A program made the position numbers and the translations under genes. Below, piece after piece: positions 1 to 6,212 of a DNA stretch of 6,714 nt. Position 1 is the first letter of the stretch. The number at the start of each line of letters is the position of its first letter. Source of the stretch: Cyclobacteriaceae bacterium (GTDB taxonomy: Bacteria > Bacteroidota > Bacteroidia > Cytophagales > Cyclobacteriaceae). Location of the stretch: positions 1-6,714 of the forward strand of contig JAUUZS010000241.1 in the NCBI GenBank assembly GCA_030589835.1. The letters are read 5' to 3'. The notes below the pieces were generated by a model. The model did no database searches. It was not told where the DNA came from and saw nothing but the letters and a program-made list of their open reading frames with translations.

Positions 1-388
1 CATCGTTGCCTTTAAAAAAATTAATCTTTTCAGGATAAGCATGCTTACTCACAACTTTTGAATTATGGTTTGCTCCCTGAAATGAAAGCTCGATGGAGTG
101 AATTAACTTTTTATTATTCGCCAGTGAGCTAATTCTGTTACCCGATTCATTTCCTTCAGTTAATCCTTCATGCCCTTTCTGCGCTTTTTGGTAAAACACA
201 TATTTCAATTTGTTTTTGAGCACGTACAAATCCCCTCCGGGAATAGCCGCTTTATAAAATACATTTTTATCCCACTGACCCCGATTTTCAACAAAACGTA
301 TTCCTGCCGCCTCATGGGCAAAAACCTCGAATGATAAAATCCCAAAAAGGAATGATAATACTAGTAACTGTTTTCCCGATCCTGACAT
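1..388 (-). CDS. N-terminal part of a secreted DUF7948-like protein (truncated by window edge)
   Basis: The minus strand is open from an ATG at 388-386 to the window edge (129 codons, no stop), so only the N-terminus is present. The protein opens with a signal peptide: a short Lys-containing head, a hydrophobic core around residues 8-20 (LLVLSFLFGI) and a likely signal peptidase I site after VFA at residue 24. The mature part begins with IRFVENRGQWD (30-40), followed by VFYKA, IPGGDLYVL and, near the edge, YPEKINFFKGND. This pattern matches the N-terminal domain (DUF7948) of large extracellular Bacteroidota proteins, often with SBBP repeats or a C-terminal type IX secretion/gliding-motility sorting domain. 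Those later domains would lie outside the window, so the full architecture is inferred. It is transcribed divergently from the glycosyltransferase cluster. No clear ribosome binding site precedes the start. Function is unknown, probably cell-surface or secreted. Confidence 0.75.
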   Translation of the reverse strand, partial: MSGSGKQLLVLSFLFGILSFEVFAHEAAGIRFVENRGQWDKNVFYKAAIPGGDLYVLKNKLKYVFYQKAQKGHEGLTEGNESGNRISSLANNKKLIHSIELSFQGANHNSKVVSKHAYPEKINFFKGND

Positions 389-407
389 CAGTATTCTTAA
401 CAAATCA

Positions 408-415
408 CAAAAATA
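408..415 (-). promoter_or_regulatory. Possible -7 promoter element for the DUF7948-like gene
   Basis: Read on the minus strand, these bases are TATTTTTG. They match the Bacteroidota -7 consensus TAnnTTTG and lie 19 bp before the ATG at 388. No good TTTG -33 partner is seen at the usual spacing, and the region is AT-rich, so a chance match is quite possible. Confidence 0.25.
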
Positions 416-628
416 AAATTCTCACTATAGAAATCGCTGTCACCTTGAACAGACTTACCATTTTTACCTGTAATTAAGGACAATATTCATTCCGATTAGG
501 TTGTAAAAAAAATGTTCGACTTCAATTACTGTACGAATACAGAGTGAATACATTGCTACCAATCAAAAAAAAATACCAAACACCCTAAACTTAAGTTCCC
601 TCAAAGTACTGATTTGTAAGCAATATTT

Positions 629-636
629 TATATTTG
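629..636 (+). promoter_or_regulatory. Possible -7 promoter element for the glycan operon
   Basis: TATATTTG matches the Bacteroidota -7 consensus TAnnTTTG. It would place transcription start near 642, giving a leader of about 40 nt before the ATG at 681. The nearest upstream TTTG (613-616) is only 12 bp away, shorter than the usual spacing of about 19 bp, so the -33 box is not supported. Confidence 0.35.
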
Positions 637-680
637 TCAATATTTTTTTATTTCTGCATCAAAATCAATTGAAAAAACAG

Positions 681-2327
681 ATGAGTCAGAAAAAAGCAAA
701 AATGACACGAACCTCAAAAAAGGACACACTTCAAAAACTCGACACGTTTTTTGAAGGCAAAGAATTTTTGATTTTATGGTCAGGCCTTTTGCTCACGTTC
801 ATCCTTGGCCTCCTGCTCTTTGAGCCCAAAGTATCAATCGGAGGTGATGATTCCATGTATATCAATAGGGCATTCAATTTTATTACCAAAGGAACCTTTC
901 CTTCTTTTCAAGGGCCACTGTACCCCATGATAATCGGGGTGATCATTGGCCTGAGCGGTATGAATTTGATTGTGTTAAAGTTTTTTTCTTTGCTTTGCCT
1001 ACTTATCCATCAATGGTTCACCTTCCGGGTGTTTAAAAACTACCTTTCTCCATTCACGCTTTTCATTGTCATGTTTTTGATCAGTTCCAGTTCGGCAATC
1101 CTTTATTACGGAAGTGCAACGTACAATGAAACTTTCTATCTATGTATTCAAAGCATATTTTTATTCCATTTCGAAAAATCCTTTATACGAAAGTCTGTTG
1201 ACAAACAAAATCTGAAAACTCATGTAAAAAATATTGTACTAAGCGGGTTATTATTATTCTTGCTGACCATCACAAAAAATATTGGTTTGGTGGTAGTGAT
1301 TGCAGTTGTCCTGTATTTTCTGCTGATCAAAAACTGGAAATTCGCAACCTTCATGCTTGCAGCATTTGCCATGTGGACTGTTTCATTCAAAGTCCTTAAA
1401 ACATCAATATGGGAAACTAAAGAAGTTCAAATCGCCAGCCAGGGGAGCACATTATTACTTAAAAATCCCTATAAACCCGATTTGGGCAAAGAGGATGCCT
1501 ATGGCTTTTTGGTGCGTTTTGTTGATAACAGCAAGGCATACCTGGGATACCATTTCATCAATATTTTTGGTTTGTCGAAAAAGGACAATTTTAAGGGGAG
1601 TTCTTTTGCAACCGTTGTGATTTATGCGCTATTCATTTCCGGTTTTTTTATTCTGTTTAAAAAATCTAGATTTTGGTTGTTCATAGGAGTTTTTTCTGCT
1701 GTGGCGTTTGGCACCACATTTCTTGCGCTTCAAACATACTGGAACCAGGAAAGGCTGATCATTATCTTTACACCACTTTTAATGGTTTATATGATATATG
1801 TGTTGTATTTCTTCTTTACAAATAAGCTAAAAAAATATGCGTCGGTCTTCCTTATTTTAATTGCAATTTTAGGGGTTGCAAACCTATACCGAACGCTTAC
1901 TGCCATTCCACCCCAAACCCAAGTGATATCAAAATATATTGGTGGTGATAAATATTATGGATTTCCTGAAGACTGGGTGAATTATCTGAATATGACCAAG
2001 TGGACAAATGACAATCTGCATGCAGAAGCTTTCGTTGCATGCAGAAAACCCGGAATGGCCTTCATATATAGTGGAGGTAAAAATTTTTACGGCATCTGGA
2101 AGGTTCCTCCTGGTAGTCCGGAAGAATTATACAATAAGCTAAAGGATGCCGGGGTTACGCATGTGATCATGGCCAATATCAGAACCAATCCTGATGATCC
2201 CAACAGTAGAATAATAAATACGGTAAGGAGATATTTGGGGGCCATAAATCAGGCTTATCCCGGAAAGTTGAAACTAGCACATCAATTAGGGGACAACTGG
2301 CCCGCTTACCTTTACGAAATTCGTTAA
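681..2327 (+). CDS. GT-C type multi-pass membrane glycosyltransferase (ArnT/PMT-like fold)
   Basis: The protein has 548 residues if started at the ATG at 681. A TTG at 669 would add four residues, but ATG is the likelier start. After a Lys-rich cytoplasmic head, a first membrane helix (about 29-47) leads into the first outer loop with GGDDSMYINRA. Its Asp pair at 56-57 sits where GT-C enzymes carry catalytic or metal-binding acidic residues. Further loop features are YNETFYL (Glu at about 150) and YWNQERLIIIFTPL (about 353-366), then about ten more hydrophobic segments to roughly residue 400. The C-terminal 130 or so residues are soluble and presumably periplasmic, including VACRKPG and GVTHVIMANIR. 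The family transfers sugar from a polyprenyl-phosphate donor to a lipid, glycan or protein on the outer face of the inner membrane. The substrate cannot be read from sequence. It is the first gene of the cluster, 25 bp before the next gene. Confidence 0.8.
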   Translation: MSQKKAKMTRTSKKDTLQKLDTFFEGKEFLILWSGLLLTFILGLLLFEPKVSIGGDDSMYINRAFNFITKGTFPSFQGPLYPMIIGVIIGLSGMNLIVLKFFSLLCLLIHQWFTFRVFKNYLSPFTLFIVMFLISSSSAILYYGSATYNETFYLCIQSIFLFHFEKSFIRKSVDKQNLKTHVKNIVLSGLLLFLLTITKNIGLVVVIAVVLYFLLIKNWKFATFMLAAFAMWTVSFKVLKTSIWETKEVQIASQGSTLLLKNPYKPDLGKEDAYGFLVRFVDNSKAYLGYHFINIFGLSKKDNFKGSSFATVVIYALFISGFFILFKKSRFWLFIGVFSAVAFGTTFLALQTYWNQERLIIIFTPLLMVYMIYVLYFFFTNKLKKYASVFLILIAILGVANLYRTLTAIPPQTQVISKYIGGDKYYGFPEDWVNYLNMTKWTNDNLHAEAFVACRKPGMAFIYSGGKNFYGIWKVPPGSPEELYNKLKDAGVTHVIMANIRTNPDDPNSRIINTVRRYLGAINQAYPGKLKLAHQLGDNWPAYLYEIR

Positions 2328-2352
2328 CCATACCCCGATAAACCATCTTTTT

Positions 2353-3789
2353 GTGACGCACACAGACAATAACATCAGAAGTAAACGAAGAAAAGGTTTT
2401 TTGAATCATTTCGAAAAACTGGCGCCGAACCTTAAAAAGTACCGTAAGCGGTATGCCTATTTTTGGAATGATATTGTCAGGTATTGCAATTATTTCATTC
2501 ATGAAGACGATGCCGTGCTGGAGATAGGCTGCGCCACAGGTGACATGCTTGCCAAAATGAAAGGCAGAAAAAAAACGGGCATTGACTTTTCCCAAAAAAT
2601 GATTGATATAGCAAAAGAGCACTACCCGGATATTGATTTTTATGTTCAGGATGCTGAAACTATAAATCTGAACACTAAATTTGACACTATCGTTTTATCT
2701 CATGTAACAGGCTATTTTGTAGATGTCCTCAAGGTATTTGAATCGCTCAAAAATGTGTGCCATCACAGGACCAGGATCATCATCAACTATTATAATTTTT
2801 TATGGGAACCGGCACTTATAATAGGAGAATTAATTGGGTTTAAAAGAAAAAGCCCAAAGCAAAATTGGCTCACAAAAAAAGACCTCCAAACCTTCCTTTA
2901 CCTGGCAGGTTATGAAACATATCGATCTTCTCGGCGTGTATTGCTGCCAATCAATATACCTGTAATTTCATGGTTTCTGAATAAATTTATCGGTCGATTA
3001 CCATTGATCAATCACCTCTGTCTCAATCAATATGTATTTGCACGGCCCATTTGTGACTTACCAAAGAAAGAATATTCCACCACCATTGTAATCCCTGCCA
3101 GAAACGAAAGTGGCAATCTTGAAGATGCCCTTCAGCGGTTGCCGAAATTTGGTTCACGGCAGGAGATCATCTTTATCGAAGGCAACTCAACAGATGATAC
3201 CTGGGAGCAAATGCAAATGCTCCCCGAAAAATACCCTCAATGGGACATTAAAATTGGTCAGCAATCCGGAAAAGGAAAAGGTGATGCGGTAAGAAAAGGA
3301 TTTGCCATGGCCACTGGCGATATTTTGATGATCCTGGATGCGGACCTCACAGTTCCTCCAGAGGATATTCCCTCATTTTATTATGCCATAACCAAAAATA
3401 AAGGTGAATTTATCAATGGATCGAGGCTCGTATATCCGATGGAAAAAAATGCCATGCGTATATTAAACCTGTTTGGAAATAAATTTTTCAGCATTATGTT
3501 TTCCTGGCTATTGGAACAACCACTTAAAGATACACTCTGCGGCACCAAGGTGATCTTTAAAAGCGACTATGAAAAATTAATTAAAAACCGGTCGTTTTTT
3601 GGTGAATTTGACCCTTTTGGGGATTATGACCTGATATTCGGTGCATATAAAATGAATCTTAAAATCATTGATTTGCCGATAAGATATCGAGAACGCGTAT
3701 ATGGAGACACCAATATTTCAAGATTCAGTCATGGTTTGTTGCTGCTTAGAATGGTGGGTTATGCTGCCCGGAAAATAAAATTTTATTAA
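2353..3789 (+). CDS. Fused SAM-dependent methyltransferase / DPM1-like GT2 glycosyltransferase
   Basis: This 478-residue two-domain protein has an apparent GTG start; the first internal Met is only at residue 65, beyond the methyltransferase core start. Domain 1 (about 1-230) is a class I methyltransferase. Its SAM-binding motif VLEIGCATGDM (55-65) is followed by TGIDFS (75-80) and the strand DTIVLSHV (111-118). Domain 2 (about 240-478) is a GT-A fold GT2 enzyme. It shows VIPARNE (246-252), EGNSTDD (276-282), the nucleotide-site stretch GKGKGDAVRKGF (306-317), the metal-binding DADLT (329-333), GSRL (356-359), LCGTKV (395-400) and FGDYDL (422-427). The pattern is closest to dolichol/polyprenyl-phosphate mannosyltransferase-like proteins. 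No C-terminal membrane helices of the GtrB/ArnC kind are seen, so it is probably cytoplasmic or peripheral. It likely makes a lipid-linked or nucleotide-derived sugar intermediate; donor and acceptor are unknown. Such fusions occur in other bacteria. It lies 25 bp after the GT-C gene and 14 bp before the FkbM gene. Confidence 0.87.
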   Translation: MTHTDNNIRSKRRKGFLNHFEKLAPNLKKYRKRYAYFWNDIVRYCNYFIHEDDAVLEIGCATGDMLAKMKGRKKTGIDFSQKMIDIAKEHYPDIDFYVQDAETINLNTKFDTIVLSHVTGYFVDVLKVFESLKNVCHHRTRIIINYYNFLWEPALIIGELIGFKRKSPKQNWLTKKDLQTFLYLAGYETYRSSRRVLLPINIPVISWFLNKFIGRLPLINHLCLNQYVFARPICDLPKKEYSTTIVIPARNESGNLEDALQRLPKFGSRQEIIFIEGNSTDDTWEQMQMLPEKYPQWDIKIGQQSGKGKGDAVRKGFAMATGDILMILDADLTVPPEDIPSFYYAITKNKGEFINGSRLVYPMEKNAMRILNLFGNKFFSIMFSWLLEQPLKDTLCGTKVIFKSDYEKLIKNRSFFGEFDPFGDYDLIFGAYKMNLKIIDLPIRYRERVYGDTNISRFSHGLLLLRMVGYAARKIKFY

Positions 3790-3803
3790 TTAATTAATTC
3801 GGA

Positions 3804-4655
3804 ATGAATCCAATCCTGAACAGCTTCCCCATCACCAGAATCAAACTTTTCCTGGCCAGAATTCTATATTTAATCATCAAGCCAATCTATGGAACCCAAA
3901 AAAGGGTTATAAAAAGAAATGGAATAAGCTTTGAAATTGATATTACCGAAGGGTTGGACCTTTCATTATTCCTGTTTGGCAATTTTCAAAAACACGTATC
4001 CGAAAATAAATACCTGAACCTAAGGGAAGATGCGGTAATTTTTGATGTGGGAGCAAACGTAGGGATTATGTCGCTGAACTTTGCAAAGCAAGCCCCAAAA
4101 GGAAAAGTTTATGCATTCGAACCCACGCATTATGCCACCGAAAAATTAAAAAGAAATCTTGAATTAAATCACGAAATAGCCAAAATCATTCAACCGGTTC
4201 AATCTTTTATCTCATGTGAAGGAATGGCACAGCATGAAATTAAAGCTTTTTCTAGCTGGAAAATAAATAAGGAGGTAGGATCAGATCAGCACCCGGTGCA
4301 TGGCGGTAAGGCCATGCCAACAGAGGGAGTGCCAACTACAACTATTGATGAATTTGTAAAGGTGCAACAGATTGACCGACTTGACTTCATCAAAATAGAT
4401 ACAGACGGCCATGAGTTTGATGTGCTTCTAGGGGCAAAAATGACTATTGAAAAATTTCGCCCACAAATCATTTTTGAAGTTGGTCAATACGTAATGGAAG
4501 AAAGAGGAATAATATTTAAAGATTACGAAGGCTTTTTTAGCGAATTAAACTATGATTTGTCTAATGCCGCAAACAACAAGGCTATTGCTGTTTCTAACTT
4601 TAATAAAATGGTCCCTAAAAAAGGAACCATCGACGTATTGGCATTGCCTAAATAA
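3804..4655 (+). CDS. FkbM-family SAM-dependent methyltransferase
   Basis: The 283-residue product is a normal length for the family and has an ATG start. The SAM-binding core is plain: VIFDVGANVGIMSL (78-91) is motif I and VYAFEPT (102-108) carries the acidic residue expected to hold the SAM ribose. Family-typical TTTIDEFV (178-185), DFIKIDTDGHEFDVLLGA (194-211) and PQIIFEVG (220-227) follow. The N-terminus has a basic, hydrophobic stretch (about 13-29) that could associate with the membrane. FkbM enzymes are O-methyltransferases; in polysaccharide loci they are usually assigned to sugar O-methylation. The target here is inferred only from its place as last gene of the cluster with two glycosyltransferases. 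The 14-bp gap before it is a TTAA tandem run (3787-3799), and GGA directly abuts the ATG without usable spacing. The gene ends 28 bp from the convergent helicase gene. Confidence 0.9.
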   Translation: MNPILNSFPITRIKLFLARILYLIIKPIYGTQKRVIKRNGISFEIDITEGLDLSLFLFGNFQKHVSENKYLNLREDAVIFDVGANVGIMSLNFAKQAPKGKVYAFEPTHYATEKLKRNLELNHEIAKIIQPVQSFISCEGMAQHEIKAFSSWKINKEVGSDQHPVHGGKAMPTEGVPTTTIDEFVKVQQIDRLDFIKIDTDGHEFDVLLGAKMTIEKFRPQIIFEVGQYVMEERGIIFKDYEGFFSELNYDLSNAANNKAIAVSNFNKMVPKKGTIDVLALPK

Positions 4656-4683
4656 TACAAGCCCTTACAGCATAATGCCGGGC

Positions 4684-5919
4684 CTAACTAGACTTCTTCT
4701 TGCCTGGCTTCTTTCTGCCCTGTCCCTTGAAATTTCCTTTGCCTTTAGAATATTTGAAACGGCCTCCACCACCAACTTTCCACTCCGGCCCATCTCCTAA
4801 GGCTTCTGGCAATGTCATCCTCTGTACTTTACGTTCGATCAGTTTTTCGATCCGGTCAAACTTGTACATATCATCTTCATTGATCAGGGTAAGTGCCACA
4901 CCAGTTGTATCAGCTCTTGCTGTCCGGCCTATCCGATGCACATAATCTTCAGGGTCTCCCGGCACATCGTAATTGATCACAAAATTGATGTCCTTGATGT
5001 CAATTCCGCGACTCATGACATCCGTTGCTACCAATACGCGGGTTTCTTTTGACCTGAATCTCAGCAATACTTCTTCACGTTCACTCTGTTCCAGATCCGA
5101 AGATATACCTTCTACTTTATAATCCTTGGATTTCAAACCCCTGACGATTTCAGAAACTTTTTTCTTGGTAGAGGTAAAAACCAAAATTGCTTTCACTTCC
5201 GGTTTTTTAGAAATCAGGGAATTGATCAAAGGTGTTTTCTGAGTATCAAATGTAAGACAAGCGGCTTGAAGTACCCCTTCGGCCGGTTTTGACATTGCAA
5301 TGCTTATTTCTATCGGATCAATTAAAACCTTCTTGGCCAACTCATTTATTTTAGCAGGCATGGTGGCACTAAACATCAGTGTTTGCCGCTTTTTAGGCAA
5401 AAAAGTAATGATTTTCTGAATGTCATCATGAAATCCCATGTCGAGCATCCTGTCTGCCTCATCTAAAATCAAATGTTGCAAATGATCAAAATTTACATAC
5501 CCCATATTGAGGTGCGAAATTAATTTACCAGGGGTTGCCACAATAATCTCGGCACCCTTGGTGAGTGCTTTCTTTTGTGTTTCCCAATCCTGGCCTTCGC
5601 CGCCGCCATAAACTGACAATGATGTGACATGCGTGAAATACGAAAATCCTTCTATTTGCTGGTCAATCTGAATGGCCAACTCTCTTGTGGGCACGATGAT
5701 CAGGGTATTTAGTTGATCGTGTTTGTCAGTTAACTTATGCAAAATAGGCAATAAAAAAGCTGCCGTTTTTCCTGTGCCCGTCTGTGCACTCGCAATCAAA
5801 TCTTTCCCATCAAGTATTTCTGGTATGGCCTGTTCCTGGATAGGAGTTGCTTTATCAAACCCCATATAAGACAACGCCTCCATCAGGTGTTCGTTCAGCT
5901 TAAAATCTTCAAATTTCAT
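4684..5919 (-). CDS. DEAD-box ATP-dependent RNA helicase, RhlE-like
   Basis: This complete 411-residue helicase has every core motif. These are the Q motif (F21 and TPIQ 25-28), motif I AQTGTGKT (45-52), PTREL (77-81), TPGKL (129-133), DEAD (153-156), SAT (184-186), ILVFTST (245-251), VLVATDVMSRGID (295-307) and HRIGRTAR (328-335). The family unwinds short RNA duplexes using ATP; RhlE-type members act in ribosome assembly, RNA turnover or cold adaptation. The tail (about 382-411) is a short Gly/Lys-rich basic extension, typical of nonspecific RNA binding. Between motifs IV and V the sequence reads GISSDLEQSERE, where many relatives have a His in place of the first Ser, a minor variant. The stop is TAG, whereas the three upstream cluster genes use TAA. 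It is transcribed alone, convergent with the FkbM gene, and has its own promoter. It looks like a housekeeping gene unrelated to the flanking glycan genes. RhlE versus another DEAD-box subgroup is not certain. Confidence 0.93.
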   Translation of the reverse strand: MKFEDFKLNEHLMEALSYMGFDKATPIQEQAIPEILDGKDLIASAQTGTGKTAAFLLPILHKLTDKHDQLNTLIIVPTRELAIQIDQQIEGFSYFTHVTSLSVYGGGEGQDWETQKKALTKGAEIIVATPGKLISHLNMGYVNFDHLQHLILDEADRMLDMGFHDDIQKIITFLPKKRQTLMFSATMPAKINELAKKVLIDPIEISIAMSKPAEGVLQAACLTFDTQKTPLINSLISKKPEVKAILVFTSTKKKVSEIVRGLKSKDYKVEGISSDLEQSEREEVLLRFRSKETRVLVATDVMSRGIDIKDINFVINYDVPGDPEDYVHRIGRTARADTTGVALTLINEDDMYKFDRIEKLIERKVQRMTLPEALGDGPEWKVGGGGRFKYSKGKGNFKGQGRKKPGKKKSS

Positions 5920-5963
5920 AATATTATTCTAATCCATCGCTTATAAATATTTTATGCGACCCA

Positions 5964-5993
5964 CAAAGCTATGAAATGATCTCACTTTTTAAA
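5964..5993 (-). promoter_or_regulatory. Putative Bacteroidota promoter of the DEAD-box helicase gene
   Basis: On the minus strand, TTTA (5993-5990), an 18-bp spacer and TAGCTTTG (5971-5964) fit the Bacteroidota consensus TTTG-N about 19-TAnnTTTG with one mismatch in the -33 box. Transcription would start near 5958, leaving a leader of about 40 nt before the ATG at 5919. This is the best-spaced promoter candidate in the window. Confidence 0.45.
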
Positions 5994-6041
5994 GAATAAT
6001 AGGTATGAATGATAGATTGTTTGATAGGAAATGAGCGTTTT

Positions 6042-6069
6042 GAGCTTTGAGGTGCGAGCAACGAGATGG
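6042..6069 (+). repeat. Degenerate tandem heptamer (GAGNNNN, four units)
   Basis: GAG recurs at 6042, 6049, 6056 and 6063, exactly 7 bp apart, with a further GAG at 6033. The second unit is GAGGTGC, one base from GAGGTAC, a heptamer recalled from intergenic tandem arrays in Bacteroidota that yield spurious 'EVRGTRY' peptides. The local composition is richer in G than the surrounding AT-rich gap. The role is unknown. Confidence 0.4.
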
Positions 6070-6086
6070 CAATACTTGATATTTTA

Positions 6087-6094
6087 TACTTTTG
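6087..6094 (+). promoter_or_regulatory. Possible -7 promoter element upstream of the second GT2 gene
   Basis: TACTTTTG matches TAnnTTTG and would start transcription near 6100, about 110 nt before the GT2 ATG at 6213. No TTTG -33 box lies at suitable spacing, so support is weak. Confidence 0.22.
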
Positions 6095-6212
6095 AAGTTA
6101 ATATTCCTTATACTATTTTCATGAAGATCATCATACAGATAAAAACATTTATAAATTTGATCCTATTTGAAGATAGAAACCGGTTGGATGATTACCGTAC
6201 AACTCCATATTA

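Larger units (their letters stand above)
389..680. other. Divergent intergenic region
   Basis: This 292-bp AT-rich stretch separates the minus-strand secreted-protein gene from the plus-strand glycosyltransferase cluster, so it should carry the promoters for both. It holds candidate -7 elements on both strands, a direct repeat CAATATTTT (621-629 and 638-646, period 17 bp) and a small perfect hairpin, CTGTA-CGAA-TACAG, at 529-542. No convincing coding frame, RNA gene or riboswitch was recognised. Confidence 0.6.
5920..6212. other. Divergent intergenic region between helicase and GT2 genes
   Basis: This 293-bp stretch holds the helicase promoter, a degenerate 7-bp repeat (6042-6069) and a candidate -7 element for the GT2 gene at 6087-6094. 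A short open frame runs through 6031-6213. Read from the internal ATG at 6121 it gives 30 residues starting MKIIIQIKTF, with a TAA that overlaps the GT2 ATG as TAATG. The peptide has no recognised family, and its upstream half is built from the repeat, so it is not called as a gene. Confidence 0.5.

Noticed and set aside
669..680. TTG start at 669 for the GT-C gene
   Set aside because: It adds only four residues, and the ATG at 681 is the commoner start type. No ribosome binding site distinguishes them.
2179..2622. Minus-strand open frame of about 147 codons
   Set aside because: It overlaps the end of the GT-C gene and the methyltransferase domain, both strongly supported, and its translation resembles no family.
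3787..3799. TTAA tandem run between the fusion gene and the FkbM gene as a functional site
   Set aside because: It is a short, low-complexity AT stretch that overlaps the stop codon. Nothing links it to a transposon end or a phase-variable tract.
4640..4679. Stem GGCATT/AATGCC as a bidirectional terminator between the convergent genes
   Set aside because: The stem is only 6 bp with a 28-nt loop and has no following U-run on either strand.
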